Source: Rostratula benghalensis
Taxonomy: Eukaryota > Chordata > Aves > Charadriiformes > Rostratulidae
Reading direction: 5' to 3'
NCBI GenBank assembly: GCA_013399305.1
Contig: VXAI01000013.1
Coordinates: 5,208,846-5,272,845, forward strand
DNA length: 64,000 nt
Shown one piece after another: positions 36,201-47,084 of this stretch (its first letter is position 1; the number at the start of each line of letters is the position of its first letter). Both the position numbers and the translations under genes were made by a program. Under the pieces are notes generated by a model. It ran no database searches and was not told the origin of the DNA. It was given only the letters and a program-made list of their open reading frames with translations.

Positions 36201-39200
36201 ATCTTTTGCAAAGACTTGTAGCTTTTAGGGCCAGAAGGGATCATTATAAACATCGCATTCCATCTTGAATGTAACAGAGGCTACAAAAATTTGGTTGGTT
36301 GTTATTGGATCAGTTGCACTCCACTTGAGCTACTTTGGGAAAGAAATTCATTCTTAATCATGCTATGAAAAACTTTGTCACAATATTTACAGAACACAGG
36401 ACAAAGTGAAGGTCAGTTCTGAATTTTCTCCCTGGGGAAATCAGAATCTTTGGTGATGCATAATCAAAATTTTTGTACCTTCACATTCTATATTCCACAA
36501 GTGATTCATTAAGTTATAATAGATGTTACATGTCACTTGAGTATCCTCTTTTTGAACTTCAGAAATGCAAATTTATTCACAAACCTAAACTGGAGATCTT
36601 ATTTAGAATGTATAGTGCATGTAGCAACACATATACTACAAGAAGAAAGTGTTATTTGTAAAAGAGTTATAGGCCTATAAACCACAGGGACATTTGCAGA
36701 TATTAGGTTTATTCAGCTACATTAGAGGCTGTTTTGAGCATTTAGGATCAATGGGTTTGTATGCAATAAAAGAATTCTATTTCCAGTTAACACAAAAGTA
36801 AACTTATGGGTAGATCATTTATTTTAAACATGAATGGAGTTCTTTAATTAAATAAAAAATACAAAGATTAAGGTTTGGGGGACTTTTTTGTCAAATAGTC
36901 ACCTACCCTAAAAACTATTTTTCTTTAATATTAGCTTTGGCTTTTCCCAAAAAATACACCTTAGAACTGCAGTGTGTTTTAACACACTCCAATTAATGGC
37001 CAGCTGTGCAGCTGCTCAATTATTATTGTAAATCATTGCCATATGTGGTTCTGTATCTCCATCTTATCCTCACTCAGTGATGATAGACTGAGAAGTACTA
37101 TTTAGTCACGTGAGATATGGAGGTCCTACTAGAGTTTTGATTGTCTTTGTTCGCTTTGTCTTTATCTTTTTAGTTTTATTGTATTGTTTTCGACAATCAA
37201 GATGTAAGTTCATCATAGATTTATTTAGTGACATGATGATGGTTTGTTCTCTAGCCTTTTCAAAAAAAAATGCTAATATTTGATTTTTCAATTCTGATCA
37301 CTATCAGCCACTGAAATGACATTTTCAAAGAGCTGTTGTGTCTCTTAAGTTTTCATTAGTGAAGGGTAACACTCAGTTCTGAGCCTATTATCTATAATTG
37401 TGTCCATAAAATTAGTGTTGTTTTATTTCTCACCCTGTGCTCTCCTAAAATCACTTTACATTGAATCTCATCAGTTACTTTGTTGCCCAAGAGGTTGTAC
37501 CAGAAGTTGCTTCTGCAGTTTGTCAGTCCTTGCCTTTACTATCTTGAATAATTCAGTGTAATCAGCACACTTCATCAGCTATTTATGCCTTTTTACCAGC
37601 TAATTTATGAAGATATGGAACAGAACAGACACTAGTGCAGGAACAGAACTTTCTTCTACTCCTAACTTGCTACCTCTTTACCTATCTTTTACCTACCTCC
37701 ATGAGAACCCTGCCTCTTTCACATTGAAACTGCTTCATTTCCTTATGAGTTTTGCTTCAAGACTCTGCCAAGTGCCTCTTGTGGATCCAAGAACACTGTG
37801 TTGGCTGGAGCTCCCTGGTGTATATGCCTATTGACTCTGGAGATTTTCAGCAGAATTGAGAGGCACAACTTCTTTCTGCAAGAGCTATGTCAGCTTTTCC
37901 CCCGTATATCCCTTCCATGTTGTTATAGTCTCTATTTCATTCTTTGGAATGCTTCTGCCCTTCTTGGACTTCGGGTTTTCTTCTTTACAGGTCCTTGGAT
38001 TTGTCTGTAACCCTTGAAAGAGCATCTGGTTTCATATTTGTCACTGTACAGTACAGTGGCGTGGAGGTTTGCTCAGCAATGCCTTCTGTAGCTGCAACAT
38101 ATTTTATCAGATAAAAAACATCATACCAGTTTTCATTAATATCATAATATACATTTGGAGAACACAGTTACAGTGTAACAGTCCATAATAGTAATTGGAG
38201 AATTAAAATACAACAATGATAATTTTTGTTGGAGTTCTCACTGTGTGTAGAAATAGATGTGCTTCCAAGTCTGTTTGAACAGATTTTTCTTTTTTATAGA
38301 TAAACCATTGACCACTGCTGTAGAAAATAAATACAGTACTTTAATATTTTAAATTACATATTCACGGGTAAAAGATAAAGATTTAAAAGATCTCTTTTAC
38401 ATGGAAAAGCCTGCCTATTTGGGGTGTTGGTTCTCAGATATTTTCAGAGCCAACACAGAGCTTTTTTTCCCAAGTAATATTTTTATTATGGTATTGTCTA
38501 TCAGCTTTGATGCCAAACATAAACTAGTTTGGAACAATGAATACACCTACATGATCTTGTATAGATGGATGCATGTGTCTTTAACAAAGATTTTAACATT
38601 AGTTTTTTAGAGATAGACCTAAATTTACTGCATTCCACCTTCAAATTGCTTAGGTGTAATATCAATCCAGTTAATGTAACACTGAAACCAGAACTGGGCA
38701 AGTAAGTCCAAGCGCAGCTTTATCTTAGTGCAGCTATGTGACTTCAGAATGTCTAGAAATTCAGTCAGTCATCCCACACCTGCCTTCAAAAAATCCTGAA
38801 CAGTGATATATGTAATCCACAAGTGAAGTTTCTTGTGATATTTCACTCAGGAGAGATGCTTCAGGAGTCACTAAGGAAGGTGCTCATAGTCGGAGTAAGT
38901 TGCCCATGGACAGGTTATAGTTTCTGGTATTTAACGTAGGAAGCTTTGTTATCAGTCCAACAACTCCACAGAAGGGTTTCTTCCCTTCTCTTTTTTCCTT
39001 TTCCTTCTCCTTTCCCTTATTTTCCTTTCCCTTTCCTCCATTTTCCTTTTCCTTTTCCCCTTCCCTTTTTGTAGATATTGTGTGATTGTACCTATGTGTT
39101 TAGTCCTTTAGCAAAATGTAAAATCAGGTGTTTCTCAGCAATCCTCTTAATTCTACACCTGGTTTTGGGCTTCTCGTATTTTGAACAGGCATGGTAGCCA

Positions 39201-42200
39201 AAATCCTAAAATGCATAAAGCAACATAAGAGTATTGATAAGACAAGTGTGCAGTGGCCAAATGTCAAGTAGGGCGAACAAGAGGCATGAGATCAGAAGGC
39301 TGCCTGAGACTAATGAGCAGATATCCAGCTGTGTCTGCCCTTCAGATGGAAAAGAGTTGAATACCAGTGGCTGGAAGCTGAGACAGATGGCAGTGCAGGA
39401 TCAGTTAGGAGCAGAGGTCCAGTTCAGATATTACTCAGAAATGATGCATTTTATATCTTATTCTACAATAAATGACTAATCTGCTTAATATATATCCTTG
39501 GAAGAAGTGGCTGCTGCCATTCTGGCTGCTGTTAGGGGGCAAGGAATTAAAAAATCTGAAATAAAATAATTGACTACTGTTCAGAATTTTAGCTCTAAAT
39601 TCCTGTATGCAAACAAACCAAAATGAAAAAGGCAGCTTTCCAGTACTTAAGGGGGCCTACAATAAAGCTAGAGAGGAACTTTTTTACAAGAGCATGTGGT
39701 GATAGGACAAGAAGTAATGTGTTTAAACTGAAACAGAGTAGATTTAGATCAGATATATACCACTATGAGGGTGGTGAGGCACTGGAACAGGTTGCCCAGG
39801 GAAGTTGTGGATGCCCCATCCCTGGAGGCATTCAAGGCCAGGCTGGGTGGGGATTTGAGCAACCTGCTGTAGTGTCCATGACAGGGGGGTTGGAACTCGA
39901 TGATCTTTAAGGTCCCTTTCAACCCTAACCATTCAAAGATTCTGTGATTCTATGAAATGTATCATCCTTTCCTTCCAGGAGGTGCTAAAAGCATTACTCA
40001 AAGACCCCTGAACCAGAGGAGTACTTTCTGCTCTATTTTAATTTCTGTAGTTATTTTTCTATCAGTCTGGCAAAGCAGATATAATATCCCTTTATGAGCA
40101 TCTATAGGAATGTGGAAATAACTAGCCTTTGCCTAGGAAGAAAAACATGTGAGCAATTAGAAAGAACCAGAGCAGGTCAGAAAAGTGGTAGGCAGTCAGA
40201 GAACAGACAACAAGGAAAAAGAGTAGGTGGAGAAAAATGTTAGCAACACTACAACACTTGTATCAGTTAGAGGGGGAGGAAGAGTCTATAACAACTTGAA
40301 CATCTGAATGTTGGATCAAGTGACAGTCTAGACTCAAATGCAGGAAATGGGAAAGCAAAGTTAAAAAGTTGTAAGCTAGGACTCAATGAAAAAATATCAC
40401 AACGCAAGCATCCCTTCACTCCCCCTTTCCAGGAGCCGCCAGCATCAGGCTGGTGAGAACTCACATAGTGTCTACTGTGGTTGATCCTCACCTTGGATAC
40501 TGAATTAAGAATACATTAAAGAAAAGGGGAGGGTTGTGTTTAATTATTAAGCAAATAAATAAACTGTTCATAAATTCATTACAGGGAATTCTTCAGTCTT
40601 CTCCTTCATCTCTGGTTTTGCCAGCTGTTGACTGCAAAGCTACTAAGAATCTTCTGAGTTTCCTTCAGGAGTCAGGAGACTGGAAGTTAACAAACATAAC
40701 TAATCTTGATGTCTCTCAGCTGGAAGTGAATACATCTAAACCAAACTTACTGGTAGTTCAGCTACAACCACTTGTCAGGTAGGAGCTTATCACAAAACTG
40801 ACCCATGTTTGTATGACTTTTACACCTTTTGAAAATGTCATCTGTATTCAGGGTATTTAAAAAAAACAAAGTCGAGGCTTACTGACTTAGCAAAGTTATT
40901 TTTCTTTCAAGGATGAACTTGGTGTTTTTTAAAGTCCCCTAATGAGCTTACCAGGTGTAATAGAGGAATTAGTTTGAGAAAGTCAGTCATGCATTCCTGT
41001 TTGTCTGCCTCATTATATGAGAACAAAGGGACAACTATTAAAACTAAATGGCAACACACTTTTAGCAGAAAGGCTGAATTATTTTATACAACACATGATT
41101 AACCTGCAGAATTAATTGCTAGAAGGCATTCCAGGGGTCAGAAAAACTGGCAGGATAAATGAGCAAGCAAATAAACACACAGACAAACCTGAAGGTAGTA
41201 TGATTAAAGAGACTGTTTCTCATCACTCTAGAAGGAAGAGGAGGGCTCTAATTCTTCATGTTTCCAGGCCTATGACAACTGTGATCTAAGAGGTCTAAGA
41301 GGTCGAAAGAGCCTGTTCCTTCAGGTGAATGTATATTTAGAAAACATAAGGCATGGGTGTATCAAGTCCCTCTGCTCATCTTCTCCAGCTCTTTGTTCTT
41401 CCTGATCTGTTACTTGGGCATTTGTACATGTCAGTATATGGTCTGTGTATCAACGGGCCCTAAGGAAGTGCAATTCTAGCTGCCATGTCACTACACAAAA
41501 ATAGATGATACCCATTTTAAGGATCTCATGTACAAATATTAGACAAGGGGCCAGCTCCAAATGAGAAGTAAGCCATGCAGGGATTGGGCAAAATAACATC
41601 CATTTTCTGACTTCTCTGCAGCTAAGGAAGTTTGAGAAATCAGCTGAAGATGTGGTCCTTGTACTATTAATGGCTTTGCAAAAGAGAAAAGCCATAAGGA
41701 AGAGATGAGAGAACGATGGAGGGACTGATGCTGAAAATAATCTTTTTACTAGGCAGTGTATCTGTACATTTCTGATTCAAGTTGTTCTTGCCTAGAAAAG
41801 ATTTTTAATTATTTTTCTCCCACTATTTTTGTAGCGGTTTAAATGGGATTTCCACCCTGGAAGCAATTGCTGAAAATGGTAAGTAATATGACCAAGACAC
41901 AACTAACATTTCATCTTTAAGTCTGTGTTTTCACTTGAGCAGATTGTATTCTCTAGTTTCTGCATTTTCTTGTAATACTACTATTTAAAGGTTTTCTTTT
42001 CCCCCATCTATAAGTAGTCAAATATGACAGTATTGAACTATTGAGTGTCTAATTCAAAATCTACTGAAATGGATACAGCTCAGAGACCTGAAATGTAATG
42101 ATACAGCATCTCTGCTTCAGAGATGGGCCTTTGCTCATGCTCTGAGATCCTCCCCGTTCAGAGGACAAACCCTGCATCTCCGAGCAGCTCGGGCAGTTTC

Positions 42201-45200
42201 CTTGGACCTCACCTTGCACACCAGCAGCTGGAGGTGTCAGGCTCATTCAGCAGTTCAAAGGTCTTGATCTCAACAGAGGGTACCTGAATGATCAAAAGAT
42301 GTTTTTCTAATCCCTTTAAGACAATACTGATGCCCTTCACAGCCTTTAATTTTAGAATCTTTTATTGGTTTTATAGGGATTAAAAAATACTTGTTAAAGT
42401 TGAATCTCTCCATGCTATAATAGAAGTTTTCTTGACTAGTATCTGGCTGAAAAAGAGGTACCATACACCAAAAAGGCACTGAGAGGCATCTGATTTTTTG
42501 CAGAGCTTGTCCTCACTACTCTAAAGATCAGGTTATAAAGCCCGCAAATCACCATAGCAGTAGTTTCAGGGACATGTAGTGTTGTGTAGAGGGCTGATAA
42601 TTATACATTGCTCTTAATGCCTATGACTGTTTCTGCCCAGAGCTTGGGGTGTAAAATCAGAAGCAGATTTGAAAATCAGGGGAAACTACATCAGTGGTGT
42701 GTCTTTTCTCTTTGTTTTTGCGCTACTCCAAAGAGAGTATGATTTTATACTCAAATATGCAGCTGGATTTACATCTCTTGAACTGCAGAGGAATTTAGTT
42801 CTCTTTTCTTGTCCCTAGAGCACATTGGATAGGAAATGCCTTGGTTTAGTGTTGGCCTTGGCTATAAGTTAGCTTTTTCCTTTAATCAGCTGCACAAACT
42901 CAAGAGTAAACTTTTCAAACCCTGTGTCAGACCATTTTGGTTTGGAACAGCAAAGCTAACAGGAGATCTGTGATGGAGGAACTGGCTGTACCAACATTCC
43001 AGTTAGTGTCAACTAGCTGTTGACAGGAAAAAGGTGTGTGGATCAGAGAAGACATGCCACTTTGTACGGCCAAGTGCAAAATCTGCACTTAATATTCTGT
43101 ATCTTGGCTGAACTCTAAACAAGGTGGAATGTGGGCTGAATTCTCACCTTTTAGTTTATCTGCCAAAGCAAGCACTCAATGCATTGCTGAATAAAAAATG
43201 AAAAAAACATCAGAAGAAAGTTTTAATTAAAATGAAAATTACTGAGCCACAGTTCCTTTAAATTATCCCACTGGAGCTCTGTGCAAAAGATGGGAGAGAG
43301 TCAGAAGAGAGTGATTCCAAAAGTAGCAGATAAGTGTCCCAAACAGTTTTCCAAGTCATGCTCATGCAATCTGGGTTCTAGGTACCGTTTGCAGCACATC
43401 CACAATCATTTGCCAAATATTGCTGTCAGGAGACCCTTTCAGATTCAAGGTTGCAAGAGTCATGAGTTATTGGTGTTAGTTACAGAGAGACTGCTGTTAG
43501 ATCCTACCTGGGTAAGCAACAAAAAAATACTGTTTGTCATGTACCTGCCACGTGACAAGAGAATTGTTAATCCTAAATATTTTTTGTAAATTTTTTGTTG
43601 CAGTATCAACAGTAAACCCATAGAAAAGCACTGCAGACCTGTGGTAGGCTGCCTAGAAGGTCACGAAGTCTCTTCTGTTTGTCACAACTTCTTTCATTTC
43701 TGCTGTAGAGGGTTTTAAAATCTGATATAATAAAATGTCAGAGAAATCTCTCCTGCTGTTTTACTCACTGCAGACAGGAAGCTCTGTAAGACAGAACAAA
43801 TGGGCTCAGATTCTGCCCAAGGGAAATGTGCTGTTCTGAAATATCTAGAAGTTGGAGTAAGCAGGAGATTTAAACATGCTAATAAAATGAGGCTCCTTAT
43901 GAAATCCAAAATGGTATTCAGAATCCAAATCTGCTCAATTTTCAAGGGATTCATACTTACTGTTTTCTTTAGGCTTATTTTCAGTATTTTTTCTTTGTTT
44001 CTTTTGCATGGGGTAGAGTTTGACATTATTACTTAGTTTTTGCCAGTTTTCCTAACCATTTATCTGCTCAGGAGAAGGCTACGTTCTGTCATGTCAATCT
44101 CACCTGCTGAATCTAGCATATCTCAAAATCAAAGGCAAAGATTCATATGACTCCATCTGCATGAGATGAAGCTTTTTAATTGCTATTGCATTGTCCTGGT
44201 TTCAGCTGGGATAGAGTTAATTTTCTTCCTAGTAGTTGGTGGGTTTTGGATTTAGTATGAGAATAATATTGATAATACATACTGGTTTAGTTGGTGCTAA
44301 GTAATGCTTATATTAAGTCAAGAACTTTTTCAGCTTCCTATAGAAGCTGAGAGGCAGCATGGACAGGACAGGCTGGCCAAAGGAATATTCCATAGCATAG
44401 GCATCATGCTCAGTATATAAATGGGGGTTGGCGGGAGGACAGGAATCTGAAATCACTGCTCAGGATGGGCAATTAATCATGGGGTGGTGAGCAATAATAT
44501 TGCATCACTCATTTTGTGTATTCTTTTATCATTACTGTTACTATTCTCTACCATTACTGGTCTATTAAACTGTCTTTATCTCAACCCATGAGGTCTCCTT
44601 TGCTTTCTGATTCTCCTGCCCTGTCCCACTGGGAGGAGAGGAGTAGGGGGAGTGGAGTGACTGAACAACTACGTGGTCCTGGTTGCCAGTTAGGTTAAAA
44701 CCACGACGTACATGTATTCCTTTTTCCACTCTGATTCTCAGTGCATTCCTCTTTCCATTCTTTCTCTTCTCTCCCTATTTCCTTCCCCTCCCACCTTATC
44801 TTGTTTTTTTCTGTTGTTTCTCTCTTGTTCATAGTTTATACCCTTGCTTGCTTTTCACTTTCCTCCTTCCAGATCATTTCTGCTCAGTTCATTTCTTCCT
44901 TCCGTCTGTGTGTAACATCACACAAAGAAACTAAGGTAGATTAGAAATTAATAATAGCACTAATCCTACACTCCCTCTTGAAATTCAAGGGATGTAATTT
45001 CAATGAGTTACAAAGGTTTAATCCTTCCACCAGGATACAGATGCAGGCAGTTATGCTAATTAGAAGGTGTTGTTCTAGACAAACTGTTTTACATTCGTAG
45101 ATCTATGTAGCGTTTCCTTTATTGATGCTATCTAAAACAAAAAAACAATCAGACAAAAAACCAAGCAAACCCCAAAACTTCAGTAGAACCACTCTAAAAT

Positions 45201-47084
45201 CACTCTAACATCAATATCACCATCTGGAGAGGTTTGTTTTTCCATTAAAGAGCAAGCCTGGGATGACTAATGTTCCCATGCCGGCATGTAATTTGGTTTC
45301 TTTAAAATATGGCAGACAATCTGGGCCCTTGTACTTGGAGAATATGCAAATACTTCATAAGCAAGGTAGAGTTCTCATCACAGGCAAACAAAGATCTGTA
45401 TTTGCTGTCATAATGGTGTCCACAGCAGCTTCTCAGATTGAAGGAATTGCCTCACAAATCTTCCCAAAGTCAGGAGTTGTAGATGTTACCGGTAACTATA
45501 GTTACACGTAGCTCCTTACTGAAGTGAAATGCAAATAATGTGTTATTTTAGAAAGTGATTGGTTGCTGTAATGAAAAAAAACAAAGGCAATCTATGCATT
45601 TTCCTATGTATTATTTGTTCTCCCACAAATTTTAGTGGAGGCTTCTGAGTATTTCCAGTGAATTGCACTCTGTGTATATAAAACCCAAAATCTACCTTAT
45701 GTAACGCCTTGGACCTCCACACCCAATATAATTACATGAGTAGTATACAGGCAGTTGTTTTTTTTGAGGAAGTCTATTTCTTACATTAGATCCTTTTACA
45801 AATAATCTTCTAGAAGGAAAATTTACATAGCTGTGATTTTTGACTGATATGAAGAAATCAGTCTGGTTAAAACCCTGAAGAAAAAGCATTGCTTGCATTT
45901 TTACAAAAGCTAAATATTTTACTCAGCTACGAGACAATAATTATTGTAAAGAGAAGAGGTTGAAAAGGATGATAATAATACAAGCTCAATTTCCAGTGCA
46001 TGAAAATGAAATACAATATCTGTAAAGTATAATCTCAAAATCTGAGAAACCTGTATGTCCAGGCTATAAATTATCCATTCACCAGTGGTGCATGGCTGAG
46101 AAGTGGGAAGGTACTAAAACACTAAATGTGAGTCTGCTTGCTTATTTCTCTATCAGTCCTAATAACAACACTAATAATGGTTCTTGATTCATAACTATTA
46201 TGCTCCTTATCATAAGCAGATCTTAATATTTCTGCATACAGCTTGAAAATATTTACCAGTATAAGTATTTGTCACAGCTGCCTGTGGCTTCAGAACTAAA
46301 GCAGGAGCTTCTGTAGAGGCGTTTTTGGACCTCTTTGAAAGGTCCTCTCTTCCTTACTTGAATTTTCCTTCTTCAGAAATATTCCACCATATTTCTCGTT
46401 TGAACTCCACTGCAGTCAACAGCAGAATTTTCCATATCCTGTAGAGGGTGCAGAATCCATGGAACAAATCCATGGAACAAAAAAAGGAATATTGCTGCCA
46501 ATATGATGCATATCATGCCCAAAACTAAGCACTACATTTTGAGTATTGTTTCTACATGATTGGTTCTGTGTACTTTGTAATTAATACAATAATACTACTT
46601 AAGCTTTATTATTTATTTATTAACTGGTCACTTGACTGACAGTAAATGCATCCTGCTTTCATCTCTTAGTGATTTTTTCTGCTCTTGCTTTGAATTACCT
46701 AAAGTTCAATCTTTCAGGTTTCTATGGTAGTTACTTTTCAGTTTCAAAATCACTTCTTTCTCTGAACTGTTGCAATGTGTTTGGTTTGTATCATCTCATT
46801 GAAATTGTGCATTTTTCAAGACACTGAACATGTCTTATCCTGTTTGTACCTATTGACATACAAAATGTATGAGCACCAAAATTGCTTAAATAAACTGAAT
46901 AATCTTAAACATCTAGCTCATTATTTCTCCAACTACTGTAGGATTTTAGCCTTCTCAGTTTACAGAATTTGTTAAATTATATATGTTTCTATTTATAGAC
47001 AAAATAATTGGAAGACTGACCATGGATCTGCAGGAACGAGGGATTCATTTTTCAGTAATTTATACTGCAGTGAGACCTTCAAGG
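27089..47084 (+). CDS. V-ATPase accessory subunit S1 (Ac45/ATP6AP1) family gene, N-terminal part, 6 exons
   Basis: Joined exons: 27089-27201, 34156-34282, 34381-34449, 40585-40778, 41835-41878, 46999-47084. They join in phase to give 211 codons. The product has a signal peptide (residues 1 to about 25, LLCTLTLLFTAALS), then HVPMLLWS, HEGHIVS, NLILFLQDT/LSIDDFTYLSES, SSPSSLVLPAVD and TAVRPSR, all hallmarks of the Ac45 N-terminal luminal domain. Sequons include NIT and NTS. Family members are type I membrane proteins that assist V-ATPase assembly and acidification in the secretory pathway. Human ATP6AP1 has 470 residues, so more than half the expected protein, including the membrane helix, is not found here. 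The gene follows IQUB on the same strand. Whether it is ATP6AP1, ATP6AP1L or a third paralogue cannot be decided without a tree, so no symbol is given. Confidence 0.88.
29071..29091 (+). repeat. Poly(T) run (21 T)
   Basis: A simple T run in intron 1 of the ATP6AP1-family gene. No retroposed gene is recognisable on the minus strand beside it. Confidence 0.9.
30533..30669 (+). mobile_element. CR1 LINE 3' end, sense to host gene
   Basis: A short terminal fragment: CAAGGCCAGGCTGGATGGGG, GGTTGGAACTCAATGATCTT, then TTCTATGATTCTATGATG, the CR1 3' end. It lies in intron 1 of the ATP6AP1-family gene. Confidence 0.93.
34156..34282 (+). CDS. ATP6AP1-family exon 2
   Basis: The acceptor is TTGTAG ending at 34155 and the donor GTATGT at 34283. 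The first base completes an Arg codon split with exon 1. It encodes SQWNPDTVLHEGHIVSAQEL, then TTFLQPAF and NLILFLQDT, aligning with the HEGH and FLQD blocks of the family. Confidence 0.9.
34381..34449 (+). CDS. ATP6AP1-family exon 3 (GC donor)
   Basis: The acceptor is TTTCAG ending at 34380, only 98 bases after exon 2. It encodes LSIDDFTYLSESYGNKNPFQ, then NVQ. There is no GT where the family alignment requires the exon to end; instead CAG is followed by GCAAGC, a GC-type donor. Joining to exon 4 gives NVQGILQSSPSSLVLPAVD, which keeps the family spacing exactly. Confidence 0.87.
34481..35293. other. Assembly gap (813 N)
   Basis: A run of N in the intron after exon 3 of the ATP6AP1-family gene. 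Its right edge abuts the 3' terminal repeat of a CR1 element, so at least part of the missing sequence is probably CR1. Open frames running through it are artefacts. Confidence 0.99.
35294..35316 (+). mobile_element. CR1 3' terminal repeat at gap edge
   Basis: Only the terminal ATTCTATGATTCTATG is visible; the rest of the element, if present, is in the adjacent N run. Confidence 0.75.
38977..39070 (+). repeat. Polypyrimidine tract (TTCC-rich)
   Basis: 94 bases with only two purines (A at 39019 and 39040), built of TTTCC/TTTTCC units. Such tracts can form triplex (H-DNA). It lies in the intron between exons 3 and 4 of the ATP6AP1-family gene. Confidence 0.9.
39622..39955 (+). mobile_element. 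CR1 LINE 3' fragment, sense to host gene
   Basis: Contains the ORF2 tail (ATAGGACAAGAAGTAATG, TGGAACAGGTTGCCCAGGGA, GATGCCCCATCCCTGGAGGC), the 3' UTR GGGTTGGAACTCGATGATCT and the terminal TTCTGTGATTCTATG. It lies in the intron between exons 3 and 4 of the ATP6AP1-family gene. 5'-truncated. Confidence 0.94.
40585..40778 (+). CDS. ATP6AP1-family exon 4
   Basis: The acceptor is ACAG ending at 40584 and the donor GTAGGA at 40779; 194 nt. It encodes GILQSSPSSLVLPAVDCKAT, then SFLQESGDWKLTNITNLDVS and NLLVVQLQPLV. It contains two N-glycosylation sequons (NIT, NTS). The last two bases begin a Ser codon completed by exon 5. Confidence 0.9.
40779..41834 (+). other. Intron 4 of the ATP6AP1-family gene
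   Basis: AT-rich. I recognise nothing in it. Confidence 0.8.
41835..41878 (+). CDS. ATP6AP1-family exon 5 (44-nt exon)
   Basis: The acceptor is TTGTAG ending at 41834 and the donor GTAAGT at 41879. It encodes SGLNGISTLEAIAEN with split codons at both ends. The phases fit exons 4 and 6, and the SGL...AEN-D run matches the corresponding short linker of the family. Confidence 0.82.
44192..44708 (+). mobile_element. Solo LTR, avian ERVL-like
   Basis: It begins TGTCCTGGTTTCAGCTGGGA, TAGAGTTAATTTTCTTCC and ends GGTTAAAACCACGAC, the inverted-repeat termini of this family. A TATA box (TATATAAA) is at about 44415-44422 and a poly(A)-type ATTAAA at about 44564, placing U3 and R. Flanking 5-mers are tgcat (44187-44191) and tacat (44709-44713), a target-site duplication with one mismatch. 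No gag, pol or env is attached. It lies in the intron between exons 5 and 6 of the ATP6AP1-family gene, in sense orientation. Confidence 0.9.
46455..46480 (+). repeat. 13-bp perfect tandem duplication
   Basis: ATCCATGGAACAA occurs twice in a row, followed by an A run. It looks like a small replication-slippage duplication in the intron between exons 5 and 6. Confidence 0.9.
46999..47084 (+). CDS. ATP6AP1-family exon 6
   Basis: The acceptor is TTATAG ending at 46998 and the donor GTGAGT at 47085; 86 nt. It encodes DKIIGRLTMDLQERGIHFSV, then IYTAVRPSR. The TAVRPSR ending is a clear family signature. It ends in phase 0. Confidence 0.9.

Larger units (their letters stand above)
34450..40584 (+). 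other. Intron 3 of the ATP6AP1-family gene (GC-AG)
   Basis: Holds the N gap, the CR1 tail at 35294, the polypyrimidine tract and the CR1 at 39622-39955. A small hairpin (AGTGTGTT/AACACACT, 2-base loop) is at 36971-36988. Nothing coding is recognised. Confidence 0.75.
41879..46998 (+). other. Intron 5 of the ATP6AP1-family gene
   Basis: Holds the solo LTR at 44192-44708, followed by a pyrimidine-rich stretch (about 44715-44890), and the 13-bp duplication. An open frame of 102 codons at 43281 shows no family resemblance. Confidence 0.75.

Noticed and set aside
36971..36988. Perfect hairpin considered as a microRNA precursor
   Set aside because: An 8-base stem with a 2-base loop is far too short for a microRNA hairpin.
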